Assembly: GCA_963812075.1 (NCBI GenBank)
Contig: CAWETN010000010.1
Location: 806,001 to 870,000 of the forward strand
From: JAMXLO01 sp963812075
GTDB taxonomy: Bacteria; Pseudomonadota; Alphaproteobacteria; Acetobacterales; Acetobacteraceae
DNA: 64,000 nucleotides
Direction of reading: 5' to 3'
The notes under the pieces were generated by a model, which ran no database searches, was not told the origin of the DNA, and saw nothing but the letters and a program-made list of their open reading frames with translations. Below, one piece after another: positions 44,408-54,935 of this stretch (its first letter is position 1; every line of letters starts with the position of its first letter). A program made the position numbers and the translations under genes.

Positions 44408-45454
44408 AGCACAACCGGATCAGTTTTGGTCATAGCCTGCGTGCCTGAGATAGTTTGCGCATTCGGCTGGGCTGAACTGTTGGAGCAGTGCTCCGATGCG
44501 GTGCCAGACGGCAGCGACGGAGCGTTCGTCGGCTTTGCGGAGCAGGGTCTTGAGTTTGGCGAAGACCATCTCGATCGGGTTCAGGTCCGGACTGTAGGGC
44601 GGCAGGAACAACAGGTGCGCACCGGCATCTCGTATGGCCCGGCGCACGGCAACGCCTTTGTGGCTGCCCAGGTTGTCGAGCACGACGATGTCGCCATGCC
44701 GCAGAGTTGGCACCAGGAACTGTGTCACCCATGCCAGGAACAGGCAGCCGTTGATGGCACCGTCGAACACGCAGGGTGCGACAAGGCCGTCGGAGCGCAA
44801 GGCCGCCACGAACGTCATGGTCGTCCAGCGCGCGTGCGGCACAGACGCGACCAGGCGTTGCCCGCGCAGGGCTCGGCCATGGGTGCGGGTCATGTTGGTC
44901 TTTGCCCAGGTCTCGTCGACGAAGACCAGGCGCCCCGGGTCAACGCGGTGCTGGTGGCGCTTCCACCGCTCGCGCCTGCGGGCGACGTCCGGACGGTCCT
45001 GCTCGGTGGCGCGCAGGCTTTTTTTTAAAGGTGAGCCGCTCCTCGCGCAGGAAGCGCCACACCGCATCGTAGCTGACCTTGGTGCCACGCTCGGCCAGTT
45101 CCGCCCGCAACGCCTGCCCTGTCAGGTCAGGTGCTGACGCAATCCGCGCCAGCAGCCAGTCGCGCTCCGCGAGAAGCGCGAAGCGACGTCGCCCGCCCAT
45201 CGGCTTGGCGGCCTGCTTGCCCGTCGCACGGTAATCCTTCACCCACAGGATCACCGTCGCCTTGCCGATGGCGAGCAGCCGAGCAACCGCGCGGCGCGAC
45301 TGACCAGCCTCAACCAACGCAATCGCCCGCTGGCGAAGATCAGACGAGTAGGGCTTTGGCATTCGCTGCTGGCCTCCAACCCAGCCAGCAGCTTAAATCA
45401 GCTTTCACCCCGCGCCGGAATCCCCAACGACTTCAAATAGTTCCGGTCATGCTC
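44407..45454 (-). mobile_element. IS630-family insertion sequence with TA target duplication
   Basis: Element of 1048 bp flanked by TA on both sides (44405-44406 and 45455-45456), the target choice of the IS630/Tc1/mariner group. The left end reads GAGCACAACCGGATCAG and the reverse complement of the right end reads GAGCATGACCGGAACTAT, so the terminal inverted repeats share GAGCAnnACCGGA. It carries one transposase in two overlapping frames. Both ends and the target duplication are intact, so it may be active or recent. Confidence 0.9.
44420..45362 (-). CDS. IS630-family transposase, two frames joined by ribosomal slippage
   Basis: The first frame (start 45362) encodes a helix-turn-helix domain: MPKPYSSDLRQRAIALVEAG and ARLLAIGKATVILWVKDY. 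The second frame encodes the DDE catalytic domain: LVFVDETWAKTNM, IVVLDNLGSHKG and PPYSPDLNPIEMVFAKLK. They overlap at a run of eight A on the coding strand (plus-strand T-run at 45019-45026), a good slippery site where a -1 shift joins LTFKK to SLRATEQDRPDV. Such slippage is known in this family. The fused product would be about 313 aa. Confidence 0.9.
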
Positions 45455-45456
45455 TA

Positions 45457-45774
45457 AGGGCCCGAGCCTGAGCAACCAAATCGGCAGAAAAGCATCGGTC
45501 CGGCAGCAAAGACGCAACGATCGAATCGGTCATTGTGAGTGACGCGGAGACCGGCCGGTCTACCCTGCACGCATGGTCTATGCCGCAGCCTGTAGGCCGA
45601 CAGCAAGACACGCGAAGGTGCGAGCCACCCCGACTGCAACGCCCAGCTCGAGCACATCAACGCCCACGTGGCGGTGTTCCAGGCGACCAGTGAACTGCAA
45701 TTCGCCCGCCCCACAGCCTCGCCGATCGACCGGGATGGAGCGATTACAGTGGGTTGCCGTGGCAGGCGAGTCGC
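45457..45774. other. Spacer between IS630 and ssb with a possible gene relic
   Basis: These 318 bp hold no convincing gene. One plus-strand frame (about 45640-45760) reads NAQLEHINAHVAVFQATSE and onward. It resembles in style the small coiled-coil proteins often found beside transposases or resolvases, but it lacks a start and I cannot name it. The open frame on the minus strand has no protein-like features. Confidence 0.35.
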
Positions 45775-46281
45775 TCAGAACGGGATTTCGTCATCCAGAT
45801 CGCCGCCTTTCGGGGCATCCCACGACGGGGCGGCACCGCGTGCGGCCGCGGCTCCGCCGCCAACACGCTGCGCCGGCGCTCGCTCGCGGTAGCCGCCGCC
45901 TTCGCCCGCCGAGGCAGCTTCGCCGCCGCCGCGGGTGTCGAGCATGGTCAGCTCACCCTTGAAGCGGCCGATGACCACCTCGGTCGTATAGCGCTCCTGC
46001 CCGGACTGGTCGGTCCATTTGCGTGTCTGCAGCGAGCCCTCGACGTAGATCTTGCTGCCCTTGTGCAGGAAGCGCTCCGCCACGTCGCCGACGCGGTCGT
46101 TGAAGATCACCACCCGGTGCCATTCGGTGCGCTCCTTGCGCTCACCCGACTGGCGGTCGTTCCAGGTTTCACTGGTGGCCAGCGTCAGGTTGACGATCTT
46201 GGTGCCGTCCTGGGTGGTGCGGATCTCCGGATCCTTGCCGAGGTTTCCCACCAGGATCACCTTGTTGACGCTGCCCGCCAT
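45775..46281 (-). CDS. ssb: Single-stranded DNA-binding protein
   Basis: SSB of 168 aa. The N-terminal OB-fold starts MAGSVNKVILVGNLGKDPEIRTT and includes WHRVVIFN and IYVEGSLQTRKW. A glycine-rich linker follows, then the acidic C-terminal tip DDEIPF that recruits repair and replication partners. The start at 46281 follows AAGGA. It is divergent from uvrA across 151 bp that hold a LexA box, so it is probably DNA-damage inducible, as is ssb in many proteobacteria. Confidence 0.97.
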   Translation of the reverse strand: MAGSVNKVILVGNLGKDPEIRTTQDGTKIVNLTLATSETWNDRQSGERKERTEWHRVVIFNDRVGDVAERFLHKGSKIYVEGSLQTRKWTDQSGQERYTTEVVIGRFKGELTMLDTRGGGEAASAGEGGGYRERAPAQRVGGGAAAARGAAPSWDAPKGGDLDDEIPF

Positions 46282-46397
46282 CGCTTCAGTCCTTCGCCAA
46301 AGAGGGCACTCTAGCCCCCGCTCATGCACCCTGCCATCCTGGGCGGAGTCGCTTAACAGACCTTTCCAAGACCCCGGAAAATCGCCATATAGAGCGG

Positions 46398-46412
46398 GAA
46401 CATCCCGAGAAC
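46398..46412. promoter_or_regulatory. LexA (SOS) box shared by ssb and uvrA
   Basis: The sequence GAAC-ATCCCGA-GAAC matches the alphaproteobacterial LexA operator GAAC-N7-GAAC (GTTC-N7-GTTC on the other strand) at every fixed position. It lies 20 bp before the uvrA start and 116 bp before the ssb start, in their divergent spacer. This predicts LexA repression of at least uvrA and probably both genes, with induction after DNA damage. Confidence 0.85.
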
Positions 46413-46432
46413 AAGTGTAGGAACCACGCGGC

Positions 46433-49295
<2,863 letters not shown>

Positions 49296-49311
49296 CAGAC
49301 GCAGCGTCGTG

Positions 49312-50163
49312 TCAGGCCGCTTCGAGCTCCTTACGCCACTGGCTGGGTGCCACACCGGCCCAGCGGCGAAAGGCGTGGGTAAATGCACTCGTATCGGCGT
49401 AGCCGAGGGTCAGCGCCAGGTCGGTGACGGCCATTCCGGTGCCGGCCAGCAAGGTCCGCGCCGCATCAAATCGAGCGCGGTTCAGCAGATCGCGAAAGCT
49501 GGTGCCTTCTGCCTGCAATCGGCGGTTCAGCGTGCGCGGCTGGACGAGCAGATCGCTGGCGACGCTCTCCAGCGTTGCATCCGCAGAGACCACCCTGGCC
49601 CGAAGAATCCGGACGACCTGGTCCGCGACACTCGGTGTCTGCACGGCCCAGTAGTCGGCGACCGACCTCTCGAGGATGCGCCGAAGCTCGCCGTCCGCTC
49701 CGTGTACCGGGCGCGCAAGCAGGCTCGCGGAAAACATCAGGGCGTGCTGCTCGGCGAGGAACCGCGGGGTTACGCCGAAGCATCGGTGATAGGCGCTCGC
49801 ATCCCGGGGGACCGGGCGCGACATGAGAACATCATCGGGCGATACGCCCGCCAGTTCCCGCAGCATGTTGACGCCGATGGCCAGCGCTCCATCGGCAATC
49901 TGTTCCACCGCCTGGATGCCGGGAATGTAGGCGGTGTAGCCCCAATGGGCGGTGCCATCGCGCACCATCAGATACGCGATCTCTGTAGAACCCAGGTGCG
50001 TTAGATCCGCGGCGCCGTCGGATCCGCCTAGGCCGAGGCCTGCGAGACGATGGCTGCCAATCCATGGCGCTCCGCTGTTCTGCCGCGCAGAACGGTCGAG
50101 CTGATCGGCATCGCGGTGAATGCCGCGTGCACGAACCTCAACCCGGACGGCACGCGACGACAC
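49312..50163 (-). pseudogene. AraC-family regulator, apparently truncated at the N-terminus
   Basis: The C-terminal AraC helix-turn-helix domain is intact (VASDLLVQPRTLNRRLQAEGTSFRDLLNRARFDAARTLLAGTGMAVTDLALTLGYADTSAFTHAFRRWAG). Ahead of it lies the back part of the arabinose-binding-like sensor domain (HWGYTAYIPGIQAVEQIADGALAIGVNMLREL, ALMFSASLLARP). The usual first roughly 90-100 residues are missing, and the residues before about 50020 look unlike the family. The start is unclear; 50163 is only the limit of the open frame. Its lost 5' end coincides with the lost 5' end of the facing CMD gene, which suggests one deletion. Confidence 0.7.
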
Positions 50164-50492
50164 ATCCGAGGCGCGCTGCGGGCGGGGGCGACCCGGGACG
50201 AGGTCCTGATGGTGCTGAAGAGGATCAGTTCATGGCGACTGGCGCAGGCATCTACGCTAGCGGCGTCATGGAGCCCAAGCTGGTCGAACTGCTGAGCATC
50301 GCCTTCGATGTCCCCTATACGCACATGTTCGCGCCGGGAACCCGGCGACACATCCGGGCCGCACTGAAGTTCGGTGCGACGATCGAGGAGATCATGGAGG
50401 TCTTCAAGCTGTGCGTCGTGCAGGGGGTGCAAGCCTGCAACATGGGCATACCGATCCTTGCCGAAGAGCTGGCGGTTCGTCCGGAGAAATAG
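50050..50492 (+). pseudogene. Carboxymuconolactone decarboxylase (CMD) family gene, broken
   Basis: Two CMD-type half-domains lie in different frames. The first (50050-50220) reads LPRRTVELIGIAVNAACTNL...GATRDEVLMVLK and stops matching mid-domain. The second (from about 50220 to the stop at 50492) reads FMATGAGIYASGVMEPKLVELLSIAFD...ACNMGIPILAEELAVRPEK. An intact family member would have tens of further residues between them (the CxxxC/His-type end of the first domain and a linker) and an N-terminal part. So the gene seems to have lost its start and an out-of-frame internal piece. CMD proteins are mostly peroxidase-like or decarboxylases. Confidence 0.65.
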
Positions 50493-50595
50493 CCGACAGC
50501 GATGGCGAAACCGAAAACGGACGCCGCAGCCGTGGGGGCCACGAAGCAGGCCGCAAGTCGCCGCAGCTTCTCGCCAGCCTGAGGGGATACCGCAC

Positions 50596-51156
50596 ATGGA
50601 TCGGGACGCAGCAAAGACGGGTTCGCAGCGCATCGCCAGTGCGCCCAACCGGACGCATGGCCTCAGGGAGCGCATTGTCGAAGAGATCAGGCGGTTCGTC
50701 GTGCTGTTCCTGTATCTTTGGCTGCTGTTCGGTCTGTTCGTACTGAACGAAAGCATCATTCTGCGGCAACACGGAATCGGCTTCGCCGCGCAAGGCTTCG
50801 CGGTGTTCAATGCGCTGGTGCTGGCGAAGGTCATGCTGGTTGCCGAAGATCTCAACTTCGGCCGCTGGCTGGACCGACGGCCGCTGATCTATCCGATCCT
50901 GCACGATGCGCTCCTGTTCACCGTGCTGTTCATCGCCTTCCACGTGGCCGAGGAGGTAGTAATCGGCCTGATCAAGGGCGCATCGGTTCGTTCAAGCGTC
51001 CCAGCAATCGGTGGCGGTGGGCTGGCTGGGCTGCTCTGCGTCGCAGTGATCTTCTTCGTTGCACTGATACCGTACTTCGCGGTCAGAAATCTCAGCCGCG
51101 CGCTGGGCCCGGGTCGGCTGAGCGCCTTGCTGTTCGGAGCTCCGGTCGGTCGGTGA
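50596..51156 (+). CDS. Hypothetical membrane protein
   Basis: Protein of 186 aa with an N-terminal cytoplasmic stretch rich in Arg and four hydrophobic segments: RFVVLFLYLWLLFGLFVLNE, FAVFNALVLAKVMLVA, ALLFTVLFIAFHVAEEVVIG, and AGLLCVAVIFFVALIPYFAV. The ATG at 50596 follows GAGGGGA. I do not recognise a named family, although this layout is seen in short uncharacterised proteobacterial membrane proteins. Nothing in the neighbourhood suggests its role. Confidence 0.75.
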   Translation: MDRDAAKTGSQRIASAPNRTHGLRERIVEEIRRFVVLFLYLWLLFGLFVLNESIILRQHGIGFAAQGFAVFNALVLAKVMLVAEDLNFGRWLDRRPLIYPILHDALLFTVLFIAFHVAEEVVIGLIKGASVRSSVPAIGGGGLAGLLCVAVIFFVALIPYFAVRNLSRALGPGRLSALLFGAPVGR

Positions 51157-51208
51157 CGCGGGAGCCCAAGCGAAGGGACCGGCGCCCGGTTGAGTGATGT
51201 GCGCGACC

Positions 51209-51226
51209 GGCGCAGGTCCCTGCGCC
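51209..51226. terminator. 8-bp GC hairpin after the membrane protein gene
   Basis: GGCGCAGG and CCTGCGCC form an 8-bp perfect inverted repeat with only two bases between the arms, about 50 bp after the stop at 51156. No T-run follows, so it is at most a weak or Rho-assisted terminator. Confidence 0.35.
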
Positions 51227-51320
51227 GCACATAACAGGTACGCGCGCACGCTGGAAAGTGAGCGCCCGCCGACGGTGATGCGCGCTACGTGCTGCTTCGT
51301 ACCATCATGGAGTTTTGTGA

Positions 51321-51476
51321 ATGCGCACCATTTCAGCCACGCTGCTCGCCGTCCTCGTCCTGGGCGCCGCGACCCTGGTCAGCGCGTGCAACACGACGGC
51401 AGGCCTTGGCCAGGACGTCAGCGCGACCGGCCACGCGGTGACGAACGGCGCGGAGAAGGTCAAGCAGGGCATGTAG
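51321..51476 (+). CDS. Entericidin-like small lipoprotein
   Basis: A 51-aa protein reading MRTISATLLAVLVLGAATL then VSACNTTAGLGQDVSATG and ending GAEKVKQGM. The lipobox VSAC at about residues 20-23 would put the lipid on a cysteine, and the mature part matches the entericidin A/B pattern (C-N-T-x-GxGxD). Entericidins form a small chromosomal lipoprotein pair linked to stress and programmed lysis in enterics. In alphaproteobacteria single copies are common with unknown roles. No clear Shine-Dalgarno lies at the usual distance, but the coding pattern is strong. Confidence 0.85.
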   Translation: MRTISATLLAVLVLGAATLVSACNTTAGLGQDVSATGHAVTNGAEKVKQGM

Positions 51477-51483
51477 CGCCCCA

Positions 51484-52254
51484 TCAGACCCGACCGCTGA
51501 GCGCGGCGAACACCACGGCGGCGCGATCGCCGAAGCCACGCTCGATCGGGAAGGCGGGCGCCCGCCGCAGGTCGCGCCGGGCCAGCACGGCGGGCAGCGC
51601 CGCGGCGATCGCGAATCGCGACAGCCGCATGTGGCGGAGCAGTTCCGCCCCCTCTGCCGCCAGTCGCCGCACGAGCGCCAGCACCGGAGGCGAGGCCGGC
51701 TCCGCGATGAGCTGCTCCGGCGTCAGCGCATGCTCCGCCAGCTTGTCGTGCGGCAGCAGGCAGCGGTGCCGGCGCGCATGCGCCGGAACGCTCCGCAGCA
51801 CGCCGGCCAGACCGCAGGCCGCCCCAAGCGGCCGCAAGGTCTCGATGTCGGGCGCGCCAAGCAGGCGGCCGGCCGCAACCGCGAGGCCCCCCGCGCCGCC
51901 CAACAGATACGCCTGCCACTCGCCGGTCGTGGCGAAACCCGATTCCGCCTCGGCCTCGCGGGCGTCGATCATCGCCAGCAGGTCGTCGCGTGCCAGGGCA
52001 CCGGCCGCGATGGCGGCCCGCAGCAGGTCGGCGACCGGATGGCGGCGCACGGCGCCTTCCACCACCTCGCGCCACCACTGCAGGCGGATCAGCGCGAGCG
52101 GCGGCTCCGATACTACTTCACGCGCGCGCGCAAGCTCGTGATTGAAGGCGTACAGGGTAAGCAGCGCATCGCGTTTCGACGGTGGCGCGAACAGCGCAGT
52201 GAGGAACCGGTCGGGATCGTGCCGGCGCACTACCCCGGCGATCGCTTCGTTCAT
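51484..52254 (-). CDS. Squalene/phytoene synthase family protein
   Basis: Trans-isoprenyl-diphosphate-type fold protein of about 256 aa. It has the family start VRRHDPDRFLTALFAPPSKRDALLTLYAFNHELARAREVVSEPPLALIRLQWWREVV. The first aspartate-rich motif DxxxD of true synthases is replaced by AREVVSEP. The second region (LPHDKLAEHALTP) lacks a clear DVxED. It is therefore probably the non-catalytic paralogue that in alphaproteobacteria sits in the yajC-secDF neighbourhood and matches the NDUFAF6/complex I assembly type. I chose ATG 52254; a GTG at 52308 is also possible. Confidence 0.82.
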   Translation of the reverse strand: MNEAIAGVVRRHDPDRFLTALFAPPSKRDALLTLYAFNHELARAREVVSEPPLALIRLQWWREVVEGAVRRHPVADLLRAAIAAGALARDDLLAMIDAREAEAESGFATTGEWQAYLLGGAGGLAVAAGRLLGAPDIETLRPLGAACGLAGVLRSVPAHARRHRCLLPHDKLAEHALTPEQLIAEPASPPVLALVRRLAAEGAELLRHMRLSRFAIAAALPAVLARRDLRRAPAFPIERGFGDRAAVVFAALSGRV

Positions 52255-52374
52255 CTCCCCGAGGTGGCGCCCGCGCTCAACCCGTGCCAGCTTGACGCGT
52301 TCCAGCACGGGTCATAGCTAAAGGCCGCTCCCGTCGAACGGTACCGGTTCACTGCAACCAGCGGAGGATACTCC

Positions 52375-52983
52375 ATGGCTTTCGAACTCCCGACCCTCCC
52401 GTATTCCAAGTCCGCCCTCGGGGCGAAGAACATGTGCGAGGAAACCCTCGACCTGCATCACGGCAAACACCACCAAGCCTATGTGACCGCGCTGAACGGC
52501 TTCGTCGAGAAGGACGCTTCGCTGCAAGGCAAATCGCTCGACGAGATCGTCACGATGACGCATGGCAATGCCGACAAGGCACCGGTGTTCAACAATGCCG
52601 GCCAGCACTGGAACCACATCGTGTTCTGGCAGTGCATGAGCCCGACCGGCGGCCGCATCCCGAGTGCGCTGGAGAAGAAGATCACCGAGGATCTGGGCGG
52701 CGTGTCCCAGTTCAAGGATGCATTCAAGGCGGCGGGCGTCGGCCAGTTCGGCTCCGGCTGGGCGTGGCTCGTCCTCGGCAAGGACGGCAAGCTGAAGGTG
52801 ACCCGGTCGCCGAACGGCTCCAACCCGCTGGCCACCGGCGAAGGCAAGGTGCTGCTGGGCTGTGACGTGTGGGAGCACAGCTACTACCTGGACTTCCGCA
52901 ACCGGCGCCCGGACTACCTGCAGAACTGGGTCGACAACCTGGCGAACTACGAATACGCCGAAGCGCAGCTGAAGTCGGCGTAG
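52375..52983 (+). CDS. sodB: Superoxide dismutase, Fe/Mn type
   Basis: Superoxide dismutase of 202 aa. The metal ligands are visible: His in LDLHHGKHHQAYV, His in GQHWNHIVFW, and Asp and His in GCDVWEHSYYLDFRNRRPDYL. The sequence style matches the iron or cambialistic proteobacterial enzymes, and there is no signal peptide, so it is cytoplasmic. It begins behind GGAGGATA and ends just before a strong bidirectional hairpin. Confidence 0.95.
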   Translation: MAFELPTLPYSKSALGAKNMCEETLDLHHGKHHQAYVTALNGFVEKDASLQGKSLDEIVTMTHGNADKAPVFNNAGQHWNHIVFWQCMSPTGGRIPSALEKKITEDLGGVSQFKDAFKAAGVGQFGSGWAWLVLGKDGKLKVTRSPNGSNPLATGEGKVLLGCDVWEHSYYLDFRNRRPDYLQNWVDNLANYEYAEAQLKSA

Positions 52984-52990
52984 CGCTCAG

Positions 52991-53016
52991 CTGACACGGG
53001 CCGTTGCCCGTGTCAG
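52991..53016. terminator. Bidirectional terminator between sodB and yajC
   Basis: CTGACACGGGC (52991-53001) is followed by a 4-nt loop and its perfect complement GCCCGTGTCAG (53006-53016). The hairpin lies 8 bp after the sodB stop and also covers the stop codon of the convergent yajC gene, so it can end transcription from both sides. Confidence 0.8.
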
Positions 53017-53396
53017 CCAGCCTTCTCCTTCACCGGCCGCGCATCGTTGGCCGCAGTCGGCCGGACCACGCTGGAGATCGTGTCGCGCAGCACCGTAACC
53101 CGGATATTGGGTGCGATCTCCACCTCGATCTCGTTCGACGCCACCTGCTTGCCGTCCTTGTCGGCAACCATCGGCACGCGCTGCACGGTGCCGATGATGC
53201 CGCCGCCGGTGACCACCCGGTCGCCGCGCTTGAGCGCAGCGATCATCGAGCGCGTCTCCTTCTGCTTCTGCTGCTGCGGACGGATCAGCAGGAAGTAGAA
53301 CACCACGAAGATCAGCACCAGCGGCAGGAACTGCGTGGCACTGCCGAACATGCCGGTGACGTCCTGCGCGTAGGCGGGAGAGATGAGCATCGACAT
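53013..53396 (-). CDS. yajC: Preprotein translocase subunit YajC
   Basis: YajC, 127 aa, accessory to SecDF in the Sec translocon. It has a single membrane segment (TQFLPLVLIFVVFYFLLIRPQQQKQKE), then the conserved ALKRGDRVVTGGGIIGTV and a basic/beta-rich domain. An N-terminal AYAQ stretch is typical of alphaproteobacterial YajC. I chose ATG 53396 (MSMLISPAYAQ). Normally secD and secF follow; here sodB does, on the opposite strand, so the usual cluster is split. Confidence 0.94.
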   Translation of the reverse strand: MSMLISPAYAQDVTGMFGSATQFLPLVLIFVVFYFLLIRPQQQKQKETRSMIAALKRGDRVVTGGGIIGTVQRVPMVADKDGKQVASNEIEVEIAPNIRVTVLRDTISSVVRPTAANDARPVKEKAG

Positions 53397-53463
53397 GGCG
53401 CCCTGCGTTGCCTGGGGGCCGGACCATACCGGCCGGCCCCGCGCGGTCAAGGCGGCAGCAGGG

Positions 53464-54489
53464 TCAGCGCCCGGCGATGAACTGCGAGCTGTAGTACAGG
53501 GCGAACAGCACCACCACGGTGGCCGAGTATCCCACGGTGAGGGTTCCCGCCTGTACCAGCACGCCGGATCGCACCAGTCGCGCCGGCAGCTGCAGCGTGC
53601 GCTGGCCGGCGATGATCATGGTGACCAGGCCGGCCATAATCAGCAAGTGCCCGATGGCGTCGATCTTGCCGAATTCGGGCACCGCGCCCGCCAGCAGCGT
53701 CAACAGGACGGCGCAGGACAATCGCAGCAGCGCCGTGCCGGTCACCATAAAGAAGGCCAGGCTCAGCTCGACGAAGCCGGCGATGCACATGAATTGATCG
53801 AAGCCAAGCCCGAAGGTGATCTGCGGATGCTCCGCCAGCAGCGGGAACGTCCAATAGGGATAGCCGAACTTCTCGATGGCACCCCACATCATGGTGATGG
53901 CAATACCGGCATAGAGCAGCGGCATGCGCAGCGCGCGCAGCTGCGGGCTTCCGACGCCGGTCAGCGCCAGATACAGCGCGAGCGCCGGGAAGATCGGGTA
54001 GTCCATCAGGTGGAAGGCGCCGTATTGCTGCACCGCAAAGATGTAAAGCGCCATGATGCCCGCCGCGCCGAATTTCAAGGCGCGCCGCGACAGCATAGAA
54101 GCGGCGATCGCCAGTTGCACCCATGGGATCATCGGACTCGCGGTCTTCAGTTCAGGCGTCAGGATGACGCTGCCGCCGTACCACAGGATGACGAACAGGA
54201 TGCCCACGGCGATGCGAATGATCGTGGTGGTGCAGAGTTCGGAGCGGAAGATCCGGTTGTCGAGCCGCTGCGCCCATTGCGTGGCGTTCACCGTCCGGTC
54301 GACAACGTACGCGGTGAACATCAAGGCGCAGAACAGCACCGCGACGGCGAGGAAGGTCGGCGTCAGCACCTTTGCGATGGGCAGCGGCGCCACCGTCGTG
54401 TCGTAGGCGCAGAACCACTTGATATGCGCCTGCGACTGCGCCGGCAGCAGCAATGGCAGGACGCCCAAGGTAGGTGCCAGCAGTCGCAT
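53464..54489 (-). CDS. DoxX-like polytopic membrane protein
   Basis: Protein of 341 aa with a signal-like start (LLAPTLGVLPLLLPAQSQAHIKWF) and eight or more hydrophobic segments. The C-terminal part (FGLGFDQFMCIAGFVELSLAFFMVTG, then FGKIDAIGHLLIMAGLVTMIIAG) resembles DoxX-type membrane proteins. The N-terminal HIKWFCAYD motif is seen in a group of uncharacterised alphaproteobacterial relatives. The function is unknown. A short gene upstream (54533-54724) on the same strand may be cotranscribed. Confidence 0.75.
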   Translation of the reverse strand: MRLLAPTLGVLPLLLPAQSQAHIKWFCAYDTTVAPLPIAKVLTPTFLAVAVLFCALMFTAYVVDRTVNATQWAQRLDNRIFRSELCTTTIIRIAVGILFVILWYGGSVILTPELKTASPMIPWVQLAIAASMLSRRALKFGAAGIMALYIFAVQQYGAFHLMDYPIFPALALYLALTGVGSPQLRALRMPLLYAGIAITMMWGAIEKFGYPYWTFPLLAEHPQITFGLGFDQFMCIAGFVELSLAFFMVTGTALLRLSCAVLLTLLAGAVPEFGKIDAIGHLLIMAGLVTMIIAGQRTLQLPARLVRSGVLVQAGTLTVGYSATVVVLFALYYSSQFIAGR

Positions 54490-54532
54490 CGCGGAACCTC
54501 CGGATCAAGGGTGCCGCCGCCGGAGCGCGGAT

Positions 54533-54724
54533 TCAGCCGTGGCGGATGGCCGAGAAGGCGCCGGCCTGTCGCACCGCGTTCAGCAGACGATCGAGATACA
54601 GGCGCGAGACCTGCCGCACGTGTCCGCTCAGCGGCGGCGCGCCTTCGCTGCGCGGCATGAGCCAGAGACCGACGACGATCGGAAGCGCGATTCCGATCGT
54701 CGCAACGACAATGGTTCCTGTCAC
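54533..54724 (-). CDS. Small hypothetical protein with one membrane segment
   Basis: A 63-aa protein starting at GTG 54724 behind GGAGGG about 4-5 nt upstream, which is good support for translation. The N-terminus is hydrophobic (IVVATIGIALPIVVGLWLM), followed by a basic amphipathic tail (HVRQVSRLYLDRLLNAVRQAG). I do not recognise it. It lies 43 bp before the DoxX-like gene on the same strand and is probably its operon partner. Confidence 0.55.
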   Translation of the reverse strand: MTGTIVVATIGIALPIVVGLWLMPRSEGAPPLSGHVRQVSRLYLDRLLNAVRQAGAFSAIRHG

Positions 54725-54744
54725 GCCACCCTCCGTTCAAATGC

Positions 54745-54777
54745 GATTTCGAAATCATTCCATCACGATAGCGTGAT
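54745..54777. promoter_or_regulatory. Two palindromes in an AT-rich divergent spacer
   Basis: A perfect 12-bp palindrome GATTTCGAAATC (54745-54756) is followed by ATCACG-ATAG-CGTGAT (54762-54777). They are 20-50 bp upstream of the small membrane protein gene, in a 211-bp divergent spacer that is much richer in A and T than its surroundings. They could be operators for the small-protein/DoxX-like operon or for the DUF815 gene. Confidence 0.45.
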
Positions 54778-54935
54778 TATGGCGCTCACGGTTGTGTGAA
54801 GGCAAGCATTTTCCCGCGGTTCTCCAGCCGGTATCCGACCGTCCCCTGGACACCGCCGAAATCGTTAGTTAGATCAATCGTTTATGTGGACCGACCCGGA
54901 TGTTCCGGGGGTGGATTTCTTGCGGACCCGGGACA

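Noticed and set aside
45454..45714. 86-residue minus-strand open frame beside the IS element
   Set aside because: No start support, no motif and an unusual amino acid composition.
51484..52254. Hopanoid or carotenoid biosynthetic cluster
   Set aside because: Only one family member, with altered catalytic motifs and no other isoprenoid genes.
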